Assembly (NCBI GenBank): GCA_965198895.1
Contig: OZ240676.1
Location: forward strand, 3,534,001 to 3,598,000
Reading direction: 5' to 3'
DNA: 64,000 nucleotides
Source of the DNA: LMUY01 sp965198895
Lineage (GTDB): Bacteria; Pseudomonadota; Alphaproteobacteria; Acetobacterales; Acetobacteraceae
The notes below the pieces were generated by a model. The model was not told the origin of the DNA, did no database searches, and saw only the letters and a list, made by a program, of their open reading frames with translations. Below, one piece after another: positions 8,753 through 18,347 of the stretch. Made by a program: the position numbers and the translations under genes. Every line of letters begins with the position of its first letter. The first letter of the stretch is position 1.

Positions 8753-8947
8753 CGGTGTTTCCCCTTTGGCCTGGTCATCCGGCCCGTTGGGTAAAACCTA
8801 GCGCCGACCTGTCGCCGGGTCATGCACGATTTCGTCTGATCCTCCCGGCCTGGCCACGGCGGTGGCGGGTGCCTTCGTCCTGGCGAATGACAGCGATCGG
8901 ATCGGCGTTTAAGAGGTCAGTATTGGCAAGTTCATAGTGACAGCGAT

Positions 8948-10816
8948 GTGCAGCGTGGCCGAACTTGGCGAAGTGGCAGGAACGAGCGGTCGTCGCTCGC
9001 GGGACCGCGGACCCGAAAACGCAGCACGGACGTGACCGGGCTCACCTACCTGACAGCCCACGGCGCCGTGCTCAAGGATGCGGACCTGGTGCCTTACGTG
9101 CCCCGCACCGTTCACTGGTATGGAATGGACGGGCCGCATCTGCTGCCGGAGGGGTTGGACGGCCGCTCCTACAAGACGCGTCGCAATCCGCGCGGCACGA
9201 TCACGCATTACGGCATCCTGGACGAAATCAAGGCTGCCGGGTTCAACGGCATCCGCCTCGGTATCTGCCAGGACATCACCTGGAGCAGCAACGGCTCTCC
9301 TGCGGACTGGACGGCCGCCAACGGCCGGCGCCCCAATACGGCGAGCTACTACATGACCTACGACGCCAATCCGGACTTCTTCACGGACGCGACCTACAAC
9401 GACGCGACCGGCGCACCGTACCGAAGCGGCTCGCAGCCGTTCATCTCCTCGCTGGAGATGCTGGACCGGATCGTCGGTCACGCAGGCTCGCTCGGGCTGC
9501 GGATCATTCTCGACATGCACTGCCTCGCGCCGTCCTATAGCGACCAGCTCGGCAATAGCCGCGCCGCCCTGGGCGCGCTCGACAACGGCATGGACGTCGA
9601 CCCGGCGGGCCGGGTGCCCAACTGGATCGCGACCAAGAAGTGGTTCACGACAGCGACCCGCACCGCCGCCGGGCAGAACGCGGGCGCCACCCACGAAGCC
9701 CGCAACGAGATGCAAATCATCGCCGCCTGGGTGGCCCTCGCACGACGCTACGCCGGCAATCCGGTCGTGTGCGGCCTGGACCTGATCAACGAGCCCACGG
9801 GTGGCTCGTGGGAGACGACGAAGGCGCTCTCGGCCGCCAATCTGGAAACCAGCCTGCCGGAGTTCTACGAGCGTGCCGGGAACGCGATCCACGCCGTCAA
9901 CCCCGACGTGCTCATCGTGTGCCAGGGGGCAACCTGGTGGCGCCCCGGAATGCAGATCGTGATGCCGGGCCCGGCAGGCGCCGGCAACGACATCTATCTA
10001 TCCCCCGGCTTCTCCTGCGCCCTCCAGAACGTCGCGACCCGGCCGGTCGTGCTGAGCAGACCCGGCAAGGTGGTCTACTCGGCCCACGAATACGGCTCGA
10101 CCGGCGGGGAGAGCTTCGGCAGCCTCGGACCTGCCAACGCCGCGGCGTGGAACGCAACCCCGAAAGGCTTCAACGCCTACTACGACTACGACCCGGCGTT
10201 TCCCGACAACCTGCCAACCATTTGGCGCGCGCAGTGGGGTTTCATCGCGGAGCAGAACATTGCCCCGGTGTGGCTGGGGGAGATGGCAGCCCCGTTCGTC
10301 ACAACGGTCACCAATGACACGTCACTCCGTGGCGGCCACGCCCCGGTCGACAGTCACATCGTCGCGGTGCCGATCGAGGCCAAGGCCCCCAACACGGACG
10401 AGACCTGCACCTGGACCATTGGTGGCAAACACGGATCGGCCGCCGGCGTCACCTTCGAGGCGGCAGGCGGCTCGTTCATCTGGCCGGCCGGCAGTTCGCG
10501 GCAATTCGTCCCGGTCAAGCTTCTAGCCGGCGCTGTGTCGGGGCAGCAATTTGCCATCGACTACACACTTGCCGGTCAAGCCATCCACGCCGTCAGTACC
10601 GTCGAGTGCGCTCCGGTCAACGCCGAAACCGATCGCAAGTGGCTGGCGAAGATGAACGAGTATTTCCGCGCCAACTCGATCGGCCTCAATTTCTTCGCGA
10701 TCAATCCTGGGGGTTCCAGCGCGCTGCTGGAGAGCGACACGAGCACTGGCAGGGTTTGGTCCACGGCGGCGCGGCCGTGGATCATGCATTACCTCACCCC
10801 GTTGCTCGACCCGTAG
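8948..10816 (+). CDS. Glycoside hydrolase family 5 (cellulase-like) with inserted beta-rich module
   Basis: A GH5-type endoglycanase of up to 622 residues. The acid/base glutamate is Glu282 in DLINEPTGGSW and the nucleophile is Glu445 in VWLGEMAAPF; other blocks are FNGIRLGICQD and IILDMHCLAP. Between the nucleophile strand and the last helix (KWLAKMNEYFRAN) lies an insert of about 100 residues rich in beta-type sequence (about 460-555). No clear signal peptide is seen. The GTG at 8948 yields an Arg-rich N-terminus, and a GTG at 9032 is an alternative start. It converges with the exopolysaccharide operon 14 bases away, so it may trim or release that polymer. Confidence 0.8.
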   Translation: MQRGRTWRSGRNERSSLAGPRTRKRSTDVTGLTYLTAHGAVLKDADLVPYVPRTVHWYGMDGPHLLPEGLDGRSYKTRRNPRGTITHYGILDEIKAAGFNGIRLGICQDITWSSNGSPADWTAANGRRPNTASYYMTYDANPDFFTDATYNDATGAPYRSGSQPFISSLEMLDRIVGHAGSLGLRIILDMHCLAPSYSDQLGNSRAALGALDNGMDVDPAGRVPNWIATKKWFTTATRTAAGQNAGATHEARNEMQIIAAWVALARRYAGNPVVCGLDLINEPTGGSWETTKALSAANLETSLPEFYERAGNAIHAVNPDVLIVCQGATWWRPGMQIVMPGPAGAGNDIYLSPGFSCALQNVATRPVVLSRPGKVVYSAHEYGSTGGESFGSLGPANAAAWNATPKGFNAYYDYDPAFPDNLPTIWRAQWGFIAEQNIAPVWLGEMAAPFVTTVTNDTSLRGGHAPVDSHIVAVPIEAKAPNTDETCTWTIGGKHGSAAGVTFEAAGGSFIWPAGSSRQFVPVKLLAGAVSGQQFAIDYTLAGQAIHAVSTVECAPVNAETDRKWLAKMNEYFRANSIGLNFFAINPGGSSALLESDTSTGRVWSTAARPWIMHYLTPLLDP

Positions 10817-10829
10817 CACGCGGGGTCGG

Positions 10830-11852
10830 TCACGCCGCCGACACGTGGGCTCGCTCCATGAGTTCGAGTAGCCGCGTCGGTCCGACCTCATAATGGACGT
10901 TCTGATCGATCCACGCCCTGGCGGCGGCGCCCATTGCCTCGCGCTTCAGCGGATTGTCCCACAAGTCTTCGATGGCCCTTTTGAGCGCTGCCGCATCGCG
11001 TGGTGGCACCAACACTCCCGTCACGGAGTCCTCCACATAGTCCTCGGTGCCCGTCGAGCGCGTCGTGATCAAGCATTTTCCGAACATCATCGCGTTGCGC
11101 ACGGTGACCTGTCCGGACGCGGTGTCGCGCGTGTCCAGCGGCACGATGTTCAGGCGTGCCTGCTGGCACAAGGCGTTGCATTGCTGCTCCGTCAGACCGG
11201 ACCGGATCTCGACGTTCGCGGGCACCTGGAGGCCGGCGACCGCGTGCGGCCCAGTGACGATGATCGTGCGGATGCCCAGTTGTTCCACCACGTCCAGCAG
11301 GGTCGCGTAGTCGCGGTTGGCCGTTCCCAGAGCGACGATGAAGGGCGACGCCGTCTCCTCGGGGTGTTCGACCGCGACCATCTCCTGCGAGAATGGGATG
11401 AAGCGGAACCGCTCCGGCGGGAGGCCCAGCATTTCCGAGTAGGTCGTGACTTCCTGCCGCGAGAACACCACGAAGGTATCGACACGGGCCAGGGCGAAGA
11501 TTGCGAGGCGCCGCTTTGCCCCCTCGAACGTTTGGCTGAGGTTGAAGCTCCAGACGATGATGGGCGCCTTCGATCGGGTGAGGCGCTTGATCAACCCGAC
11601 GCAAACGGCGTGGGGTGGAAATGCCGTAATGAAGCCCACGGGTTTCTCGGGGGAGCGACCCGCCGCGATCCAACCTTGGACCGCCTGCCGCAGATAGAGC
11701 AGCCACTCCCTGCCGGAGGTACTCTTGCGGGAACGGTCGTGGGGATAGTCGGCCGGGATGACGTCGAAGCTGTGATGCGCCGAGCGGACGTCATGATGGA
11801 TCCATGGCTGATCCTTGCTGGTCAGGAAGTGGGTGATCACTTTCCAATGCAT
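10830..11852 (-). CDS. Glycosyltransferase, GT4-like
   Basis: A 340-residue glycosyltransferase of the GT-B fold. The C-terminal nucleotide-sugar domain shows the GT4 pattern with EIRSGLTEQQ, NAMMFGKCLITT, GTEDYVEDSVTGVLVPPRD (E-x7-E region) and a terminal DLWDNPLKREAMG helix. The N-terminal half contains PIIVWSFNLSQTF. It lies 10 bases downstream of the O-antigen-ligase-like gene and is the last gene of the minus-strand polysaccharide cluster. The role is presumed sugar transfer to the lipid-linked repeat unit at the cytoplasmic membrane face. Donor and acceptor are unknown. Confidence 0.8.
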   Translation of the reverse strand: MHWKVITHFLTSKDQPWIHHDVRSAHHSFDVIPADYPHDRSRKSTSGREWLLYLRQAVQGWIAAGRSPEKPVGFITAFPPHAVCVGLIKRLTRSKAPIIVWSFNLSQTFEGAKRRLAIFALARVDTFVVFSRQEVTTYSEMLGLPPERFRFIPFSQEMVAVEHPEETASPFIVALGTANRDYATLLDVVEQLGIRTIIVTGPHAVAGLQVPANVEIRSGLTEQQCNALCQQARLNIVPLDTRDTASGQVTVRNAMMFGKCLITTRSTGTEDYVEDSVTGVLVPPRDAAALKRAIEDLWDNPLKREAMGAAARAWIDQNVHYEVGPTRLLELMERAHVSAA

Positions 11853-11862
11853 CGTCGTCTCC

Positions 11863-13305
11863 TTACCGCTTGCGGCTTCGTGATCCCGCCGGGTCGGCGG
11901 CGAGATGCGGTGACGGTGAGAGCAGACGGCCCCTATCGAGGCCGCGGAAACGGTCGCGCGCCGCGCTCGGATATCGCGGCCGTTGAGCTTCTCGTGTCGC
12001 GAGGCGCCATTTCTGCAAGTCCAGTGCTGCCACGATCAAACCGACACCCAGCACGCCGCTGTTGAACAGGCTCGATTCGGTGAAGTTGTGCACCAGCAAA
12101 CCGATCAGCAGCGCCATGTGGAACACCGCCGTCGGATAGGCCATGCGGCCCGTTCGCCAGGCGGACTCCACGGGCTCTGCACGGGCGATCGCGATCCCAG
12201 CCTGCCCGATCGTACGGAAGATCACGGCCATGCCGCCCAGCAGGCCCACGATACCGCCCATCGCGAGCAGGTCGAGATAGCCGTCATGCGCCTCGTTGAT
12301 GATGGCGTAGGTGCCAAACCAATCGTCGCTCTTCAGGCTTGGCTGGATTTCGGGATTGATCGCCCAGAACGAGTTGTAGCCCGCTCCGAGCCATGGCCGC
12401 TTACCGATCTCGCCCACTACGAACGACCAGATGTCCGTGCGTTGCGTAAAGGTGACGCCGCGCAGTGGCAGCCACGGATCGGTCCCGGTTACGCCACACC
12501 AGGCCAGGTAGCCGAATGCGACCGCGGCCAGCGTTGCCAGGATCGCCCAGACCACCGCCCAGATCGTAGCCCTGGATCGGCGCGCGACGAACATCATCGC
12601 CGGAATCACCACCGGCGTCATCAGCACGACCGACTGGCTGGTGGTGGAGCGCGTCAGCACCAGGAGCCCGGCCATCATGGCCAAGGCGCCACCCGCGGCG
12701 ATCCGCAGCCTCCGTCCCTGCACCAGGAAAAATGCCGTGCCGGTCGCGAGGCAGCCGTACATCATGATCAGGCCGGTCTGATTCTTCTGGGATTGGAGTC
12801 CGGCAAACCCGTCATCGGCCATCGCGAAATGAGGTGCCACGACCAGGGTGATGAAATCAGCCGTGGCGCCTATGATGCAGGCCGTTGCAACGAGGATGTG
12901 CAAGGTCGCGGCGCGTTTCAATCCACTGATGAGAATTGCCATCTGAACCACTTGCATGGCCGACAGGATGAAGCGGCGGAGTGACACGTCGGGGTCCAGC
13001 GCCCAGCTTACGCTGATTGCGAAGTAGAGATAGAGCAGCACCAGGGGCCAGCAGGCCGCCAGCAATCCGATCGTCTCGCGCCAGCGTTTTGCCGCCACGG
13101 GCATGGCGGCGGCAAACAGCCCGAGCCAAGCGAAGCGGTGGATCGGGTCCACTGCGTCGGTCGGGATGTCGGTCGCCGCGCTGTGGTTGAACTCCGGGAT
13201 GCCGACAATCAGGTAGAGCAGTGTCAACGTCAGCACGACGACGGTAAGCTTGTTCACCCAAAGTTGGGGGTCAGCTTCTCGCCGGCCCAAGCGGCTGTGC
13301 ATCAC
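11863..13305 (-). CDS. O-antigen ligase/polymerase (Wzy/WaaL) family membrane protein
   Basis: A 480-residue polytopic membrane protein, about eleven hydrophobic helices, with the large periplasmic loop typical of this family. That loop contains GAGYNSFWAINPEI and EAHDGYLDLLAMGG; the H-D/N-x-Y-L-(D/E)-L motif is the Wzy_C hallmark. Members either polymerise lipid-linked repeat units or ligate polymer to lipid A; sequence alone does not separate the two. It is followed within 10 bases by GT4. A second family member sits at 14830, so one may polymerise and the other act in a different step. Confidence 0.85.
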   Translation of the reverse strand: MMHSRLGRREADPQLWVNKLTVVVLTLTLLYLIVGIPEFNHSAATDIPTDAVDPIHRFAWLGLFAAAMPVAAKRWRETIGLLAACWPLVLLYLYFAISVSWALDPDVSLRRFILSAMQVVQMAILISGLKRAATLHILVATACIIGATADFITLVVAPHFAMADDGFAGLQSQKNQTGLIMMYGCLATGTAFFLVQGRRLRIAAGGALAMMAGLLVLTRSTTSQSVVLMTPVVIPAMMFVARRSRATIWAVVWAILATLAAVAFGYLAWCGVTGTDPWLPLRGVTFTQRTDIWSFVVGEIGKRPWLGAGYNSFWAINPEIQPSLKSDDWFGTYAIINEAHDGYLDLLAMGGIVGLLGGMAVIFRTIGQAGIAIARAEPVESAWRTGRMAYPTAVFHMALLIGLLVHNFTESSLFNSGVLGVGLIVAALDLQKWRLATREAQRPRYPSAARDRFRGLDRGRLLSPSPHLAADPAGSRSRKR

Positions 13306-13618
13306 GCTCCAGCCGTTTCACTTGCGCCAAGCAAGTAGAGCTTGGAATAGCGCGGCAAATACCGTCCGGAGGGTATAGGAGCGATGGCCATCAATAATGC
13401 CCTAAATATATGGCAACTTATCATGGCGTTAACGTCAAAACCAAGCCGAAATGTGTTACCGACGCATCCAAATAAACAGAAATCGTATCATCAAAAGATT
13501 ACACCCGGATTGCCTCAGGGTTGATCGCAACTTGAAGTTGTGTTGGGCGCCCTGGGCAACGAGCGTGTTGGGGAGCGCTGACTACGTCCTCGGCGTTGCC
13601 CGGCAGCAGGTCGCAATT
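13306..13618. other. AT-richer intergenic stretch upstream of the ligase/GT4 pair
   Basis: About 313 bases without a convincing gene. The segment 13380-13510 is markedly AT-rich compared with the rest of the window and lies upstream of the minus-strand ligase gene starting at 13305. It therefore probably holds the promoter of the ligase-GT4 pair, separating it from the seven-gene operon that ends at 13619. A TTGACG hexamer can be read on the minus strand near 13430, but no convincing -10 at normal spacing goes with it. A 67-codon plus-strand frame (13451-13654) has no recognisable features and overlaps the acyltransferase end. Confidence 0.5.
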
Positions 13619-14833
13619 CTAGCCTGTGGAGGCTCTATCCGCCACGACGTGTGATCCAAGCCGACGCCGCAGCGTAAGCACTGGCCGCTCGACCCCGTAA
13701 TACGAGCAATAGGCGCAAACCAGGGCAGCCAGAACGATCGGCACCGCAGCGTGGAACAGCCAGGTGAACTGTACCGGGTCCGCCATGTCCATGTGCCCAA
13801 AGCGATATTGCAAAAGGCACGAAATCAAAACCCAATGCCACAGATAGATCGAGTAGCTGAGTCGTCCAACGAGCCGGGATACGGGGCAAGCCAGTATCAT
13901 GCGGACGCTGTCCAGCCGCGGCGCGAACAACAGGCTGCCGATCGCCAGCAACAGGCCGACGCCTTGCAGGCTGTAGCGCAATGTGTCGCGAAAGTTCGGA
14001 TTACGGATCGCAAGACTGAGCAAGAGACAACCGGCGCCCGCAACAAAGGCGATGGGCGAGTCTATCAGCCGGAGCGTGCGATGGGCCCAGCGGCTGCCGA
14101 GCAGGGTCGCCAGGAGCGCCCCATAGAGAATAGAGTCGAGCCGGGTGTCGGTACTGGCCTCGATCCGTTGCTGGCTGGAGACGCCGAGGCACACGTTCGC
14201 CCCGTGTTCGCAGGCCGCGAGCAGATGCCATCGCCACGCCAACACCAACACCAGGCAGCCTACCATGATCAGCGCGAAGCGGTTCCGGTCGCGGCCGAAC
14301 ATCAGCAGGATGATCGGGAACAGTAGGTAGAAGTGCTCTTCCACGGCCAGCGACCACAACACGTCGAACGGACTGTTGCCGAGGGGAGTGCCAAACCAGC
14401 CAAAGACCATCGGCGCGTAGTTGTAGAAGTAGAACAGGGCGGACAGCACCTGCTTCCACACCACAGGACCACCGAGCCAGGCGAACAGCAGGCCTCCCAC
14501 CGCGACCATCACGATGAGCGGCGGGTAAAGGCGGAGCAGCCGCCTGGCGTAGAACAACCCCAGGCGTATCGACCCGGTTGCCGCCTGCTCGGCCAGCAAT
14601 TGCCGGGTGATCAACAGGCCACTGATGAAAAAGAACACCGTCACGCCAAGCCCGCCGGGCACCACCATGCCCATGCCAAGATGACTTGCGATGACCAGCA
14701 GGATCGAGACGCCGCGTAGTCCGTCCAGCCCCGGCATCAAGTCGAACGATGGCGCGGCCGAGTAGCGGATGGCGCCGTCGGAAACGCGGTCGGGACGGAG
14801 CCGCCATCCGCGCGACGCTGGCAGAGCGCTCAC
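13619..14833 (-). CDS. Acyltransferase family 3 membrane protein
   Basis: A 404-residue integral membrane acyltransferase of the type that adds acetyl or succinyl groups to exopolysaccharides. Visible family blocks are GLDGLRGVSILLVIASHLG (catalytic His), FFFISGLLITRQL, ARRLLRLYPPL, WSLAVEEHFYLLFP and SYSIYLWHW. The GTG at 14833 overlaps the upstream stop by four bases (GTGA), the same coupling seen elsewhere in this operon, so it is preferred over the later ATG at 14737 and over longer starts that run into the upstream gene. It is the last gene of the seven-gene operon. It probably decorates the sugar repeat. Confidence 0.9.
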   Translation of the reverse strand: MSALPASRGWRLRPDRVSDGAIRYSAAPSFDLMPGLDGLRGVSILLVIASHLGMGMVVPGGLGVTVFFFISGLLITRQLLAEQAATGSIRLGLFYARRLLRLYPPLIVMVAVGGLLFAWLGGPVVWKQVLSALFYFYNYAPMVFGWFGTPLGNSPFDVLWSLAVEEHFYLLFPIILLMFGRDRNRFALIMVGCLVLVLAWRWHLLAACEHGANVCLGVSSQQRIEASTDTRLDSILYGALLATLLGSRWAHRTLRLIDSPIAFVAGAGCLLLSLAIRNPNFRDTLRYSLQGVGLLLAIGSLLFAPRLDSVRMILACPVSRLVGRLSYSIYLWHWVLISCLLQYRFGHMDMADPVQFTWLFHAAVPIVLAALVCAYCSYYGVERPVLTLRRRLGSHVVADRASTG

Positions 14834-16164
14834 CGCAGGCGCGGCCGCAAGCGGCTGACGACGGGGACTGGCCCATGACGGGCGACGGCCGGGCGGGGCA
14901 TCGCCATGTAGGTGGCCAAAGCCAAAAGCGTCAGAAGTTCGCCTGGCGCCGCGACCGCGGAGTACACCGTGAAGACGAGCCAGAGATAAATTGCGTAGTC
15001 CAGTATCGCCCGCGACCACGCATCATCCGGCCCGATCAAGCGATACAGCCGGACCGTCGCCAGGACATAGACCGCAATGATGAGGGATGTCCCGAAGACG
15101 CCATATTCGAACAGCACGCCGATCCAGCCGAGGTCCGACAAGAAGAACAAGGGAAACCGGAACAGTTCGCCGAGCGTCAGGCCGTCATGCTGCGGGATCG
15201 AGCCGACCCCCGTCAGCCACCGCAGCGGTTCCTGCTGCATGAAGCCGATGGCGAGGCGCCCGGAAATGAGGCGCGTTTGCAGCGAGCCGCCAATCGCGCT
15301 CAGGGCTGTATCCAGGTTGATCTGCGCCAACAGCATGAGGCTCGCCGCAGCGACCAACAGCCCGACGCCCAGCACCAGCCGGACATGCCGCCGATAATGG
15401 ACGATCGCCGAAAGGATGATGACGAGCCCCGCGGCGGTAATGGCGAGTTTCTGCTTGTAGATATCGAGCAGCGTGACGAACGCGCCGAGGATCAGCAGCA
15501 ACCGCCAGACACGCGGATGCGCGAAGAACTTTTCCGCGACGGAGAACATCAGCAGGAAGCCGAAGATCATCGGAGCATAGATGCGAGGGCCGCGTTCCGC
15601 GTCGTTCAGCAGGACCATCGAGCCTTCGGGGGTCGTGGCATAGTCGCTTACCGGCAGCACGATCCACAGGAGCCACATCAGCCCGAACGTGACCACGCCG
15701 AGGCAGAGCAACGTTCGACGGAGTTCCGCCGTCGAGGGCCGCAACAGGCACAGGATCTCGAACGTCGCGAAATAGTTGAGTAACCCCGTCATCTTCGCTG
15801 TCGGCTGCAGCGCCACGAGGAGTGGCACGCCGAATTCGGCCATGGCCATGAAGGGCGTGAAGATCAGCACATAAACCAGAACGACGATCAGCAATGCGGT
15901 GCCCGGCAAACGCCGCTGCACAATGGCCGCGGCCGCGAACGGCACGCCCAGGACGGGCCACGCCTTTGTCAGCAGATAGAGCGGCCGGATATCGCTGATA
16001 TAGGAGAAGAGGCCAGTCGACAGCACCAGGAGCGGACACAGCAGCGCCACCATCCAAAACCGCAGGGCCGGGCTGGCGGCAGTTGCGGCGCGAACCCGCA
16101 CCACGCGCAAGGCCGGCAGTTGGGCCGCATTGGCCCGGCCGCGCGACCAGCGGCCTACAGCCAT
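14830..16164 (-). CDS. O-antigen polymerase-like membrane protein
   Basis: A 444-residue polytopic membrane protein with about ten to eleven helices and a large external loop (SGRLAIGFMQQEPLRWLTGVG then FFLSDLGWIGVLFEYG). This is the arrangement of Wzy polymerases and O-antigen ligases. It lies between the Wzz chain-length regulator (10-base overlap) and the acyltransferase (4-base overlap), which favours the polymerase role for the exopolysaccharide. Identity to named families is weak to the eye, as is usual for Wzy. The start at 16164 is the only ATG that keeps the overlap short. Confidence 0.75.
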   Translation of the reverse strand: MAVGRWSRGRANAAQLPALRVVRVRAATAASPALRFWMVALLCPLLVLSTGLFSYISDIRPLYLLTKAWPVLGVPFAAAAIVQRRLPGTALLIVVLVYVLIFTPFMAMAEFGVPLLVALQPTAKMTGLLNYFATFEILCLLRPSTAELRRTLLCLGVVTFGLMWLLWIVLPVSDYATTPEGSMVLLNDAERGPRIYAPMIFGFLLMFSVAEKFFAHPRVWRLLLILGAFVTLLDIYKQKLAITAAGLVIILSAIVHYRRHVRLVLGVGLLVAAASLMLLAQINLDTALSAIGGSLQTRLISGRLAIGFMQQEPLRWLTGVGSIPQHDGLTLGELFRFPLFFLSDLGWIGVLFEYGVFGTSLIIAVYVLATVRLYRLIGPDDAWSRAILDYAIYLWLVFTVYSAVAAPGELLTLLALATYMAMPRPAVARHGPVPVVSRLRPRLR

Positions 16165-18347
16165 CGAAGGACGAAGCGAGGCACGTAGGCACGATCCCCG
16201 ACAAAGATGGCGCCGAAGATGGCAGCTCCGGCCGACAACAGGCCCTCGCAGAGTTGGTCGGCCGTTGCGGCACGGCTGTGGTCGGCCCGCAGCACGAGCA
16301 GGTTCGCGTCGACCAGCGTCGCCAGGCGGCGCGCCGCGTAATCACCGGCACGCGCCGGGGCGATCGCGAGCACCATGTCGAAGCGCGTCCGTAGCGAGTT
16401 CAGCACCTGGCGCGAGCGCGGCAGCAGGGTTCGCGAACTGGCCAGTTCGGAGTCCGCAGCGTTGATCGCGACCGAAAGGTGGGGAATCGCCGTGGTCTGG
16501 ATCTGCAACCGGTTGTCCGCACTGCCGGCGGGCAGGCCCATGCCGCGGCCGAGGGCTGCCACGTGCTCCTGACCGTCGTCCTGCAGGTCGATGATCAGGG
16601 TGCGCATGTTGTGGATGGAAGCGAACTCGACCGCCACCGCGCGCACCAGGCCGGCATTGCCAGACTCCGGCTCGGCCGGGATGAACTGGAACACCGAGTA
16701 GCGCGGGCCGGCCGCCGAGACGTCCAATAGCATCGCCGCGAGATTGGCCACCTGCAACGCGCCTTCCGGCGTGCCGTATTGCGCCGGGCCCACCGGCAGG
16801 TCGGCCAGCACTGGAATGCCGAGATGCCGCTCGACTTCCTCGGGGAGGATGAAGGCATCGCGCAGGATGGTGCAGAGCACGATGGCGGCAGCGCCGAGCA
16901 GCACGCCACCGAGCAGGCCGGCCAGCAGGAAGCTGGGCGCCAGAGAGCCGCCCGTGGCCGGTGCCGTCGGCTGCTGCACGATCTGGACGTTGGCATTGCG
17001 CGACTGCTGTGCATCTTCCTCGATCTGTTCGCCGGCTTCGCGCAGCGAGAACTGCCGGTAGTTCGCCTCGATCACGTCGCGGTTGCGCCCGAGGTCGCGC
17101 AGGCGGCTCTCGGCCACCCGCAACACGGCCGCCCGTTGCTGGGCCGGGCCAAGCTCGGCATCGACCTGTTGCAACTCCCGATCGAGCGCGCCTTCCTCCA
17201 CCTGGGACGACACGAGTTGCGTGTTGAGCACGTCGAAGGCGGGATTTCGGACATCGCGCGAGGCGGTCGAATCTGTCCGTGCCGCGGTGGCGATCGCGGC
17301 GCGGGTCGATGCGATCTTGCGGTCCAGCTCCTGCAGGGGCGGGTAGCTCGGCGTGTATTGCGCGGCGAGGTGATCGCGGTCCACCTGCAGCCGCAGCAAC
17401 GCGTTGCTGCTGTCGTCGTTGCCGTGCTGATTGGAGCGGTCGCGCGAGTCGAACACGGTCCGTGGCAATGACGCGAGCCGTGCGGCGGCACCTTCCACCT
17501 GTGCGGCCACCGCGCGGCGCCGCTCGGCCAATTCGTCGCGGCGCTGCTGGATGCGTTGCAGCCGGCTCTCGGTTTGCGCGATGTCCTGCGCGATATCCAG
17601 CACGTCGTATTGCGACTTCACCTGCTGGATCTGCGTGTCGATATCGGCGAGCTGTTTCGTGTAGGTGTCGAGTTGGGAGGTGAGGAAGCGCGACGATGTC
17701 GTGGCGAACACCGCCCGCCGATGCGCCATATAGGCGTCGATCAAGGCTGCGAGCGTGCGCACCGCGAGCCCCCGGTCGGGATCGGTGAAGGTGACCCGAA
17801 GGATGTTGGTGTCGTTCTGCACGCTCGCCCGCATGTGGCTGAGAAACCAGCTTTCCGCGGATTTGACTTGCTCGTCCGGCGAAAGCGGCGGCAGCAAGCC
17901 GAACCAGCGCCGTTGCGCCAGGCCCGGCAGCAATGTCGCAGGCCCGACGGCTCGCAGCGTTTGGTCGATGACGTCGTTGCTGTAGATGATGTCGACTTCG
18001 GAGGCGACTTCCTTGAGGCCGGTGATCGACAGGCTGATCGGGTTGGTGCCGGCAATGTCCTGCGACGTGTTCTCCCGTCCGAGCAGCACGATCAGCGTGC
18101 TCTCCGCGGTGAAGCGCGGTCCGGCGTAGAACGCCAGCGTGCTCCCCAGCAATATCGGCAGCAGCACCGCCGCTGCGACGATGCGGGGATTGTAGAAGGC
18201 GTGAATGATCAGATTGCGCAGCGCGCTACGCAAGCCGCTGCGGCCCGCGGCCTGATCGCGCGGCGGCAGGAACGACTCCTCCGGCTGGTGCGGAGCTGCC
18301 AGATAGGCAAGCGGCGGGTTCACCGTGTGGGCGGTATCTTCGCTCAT
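16155..18347 (-). CDS. Wzz/GumC chain-length protein with degenerate BY-kinase domain
   Basis: A 730-residue polysaccharide co-polymerase. A cytoplasmic tail is followed by a first membrane helix (about 48-70), a periplasmic Wzz domain, a long coiled coil (about 190-420, many Arg/Glu/Gln heptads), a second helix (LLAGLLGGVLLGAAAIVLC) and a C-terminal cytoplasmic domain shaped like a bacterial tyrosine kinase. The Walker A position reads EPESGNAGLVRA instead of G-x-x-G-x-G-K-S/T, and Walker A' reads LIIDLQDDGQ. No Tyr cluster is present at the C-terminus, so the domain is probably inactive as a kinase. The start at 18347 is fixed by a 4-base overlap with the flippase stop. Confidence 0.85.
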   Translation of the reverse strand: MSEDTAHTVNPPLAYLAAPHQPEESFLPPRDQAAGRSGLRSALRNLIIHAFYNPRIVAAAVLLPILLGSTLAFYAGPRFTAESTLIVLLGRENTSQDIAGTNPISLSITGLKEVASEVDIIYSNDVIDQTLRAVGPATLLPGLAQRRWFGLLPPLSPDEQVKSAESWFLSHMRASVQNDTNILRVTFTDPDRGLAVRTLAALIDAYMAHRRAVFATTSSRFLTSQLDTYTKQLADIDTQIQQVKSQYDVLDIAQDIAQTESRLQRIQQRRDELAERRRAVAAQVEGAAARLASLPRTVFDSRDRSNQHGNDDSSNALLRLQVDRDHLAAQYTPSYPPLQELDRKIASTRAAIATAARTDSTASRDVRNPAFDVLNTQLVSSQVEEGALDRELQQVDAELGPAQQRAAVLRVAESRLRDLGRNRDVIEANYRQFSLREAGEQIEEDAQQSRNANVQIVQQPTAPATGGSLAPSFLLAGLLGGVLLGAAAIVLCTILRDAFILPEEVERHLGIPVLADLPVGPAQYGTPEGALQVANLAAMLLDVSAAGPRYSVFQFIPAEPESGNAGLVRAVAVEFASIHNMRTLIIDLQDDGQEHVAALGRGMGLPAGSADNRLQIQTTAIPHLSVAINAADSELASSRTLLPRSRQVLNSLRTRFDMVLAIAPARAGDYAARRLATLVDANLLVLRADHSRAATADQLCEGLLSAGAAIFGAIFVGDRAYVPRFVLRWL

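Noticed and set aside
10893..12065. A 390-codon plus-strand frame antisense to the GT4 and ligase genes
   Set aside because: Composition is Arg/Gly/Asp-rich without motifs, while both opposite-strand genes have clear family signatures.
13451..13654. A 67-codon plus-strand frame in the AT-richer gap
   Set aside because: It has no ribosome site of note, no recognisable features, and overlaps the acyltransferase 3' end.
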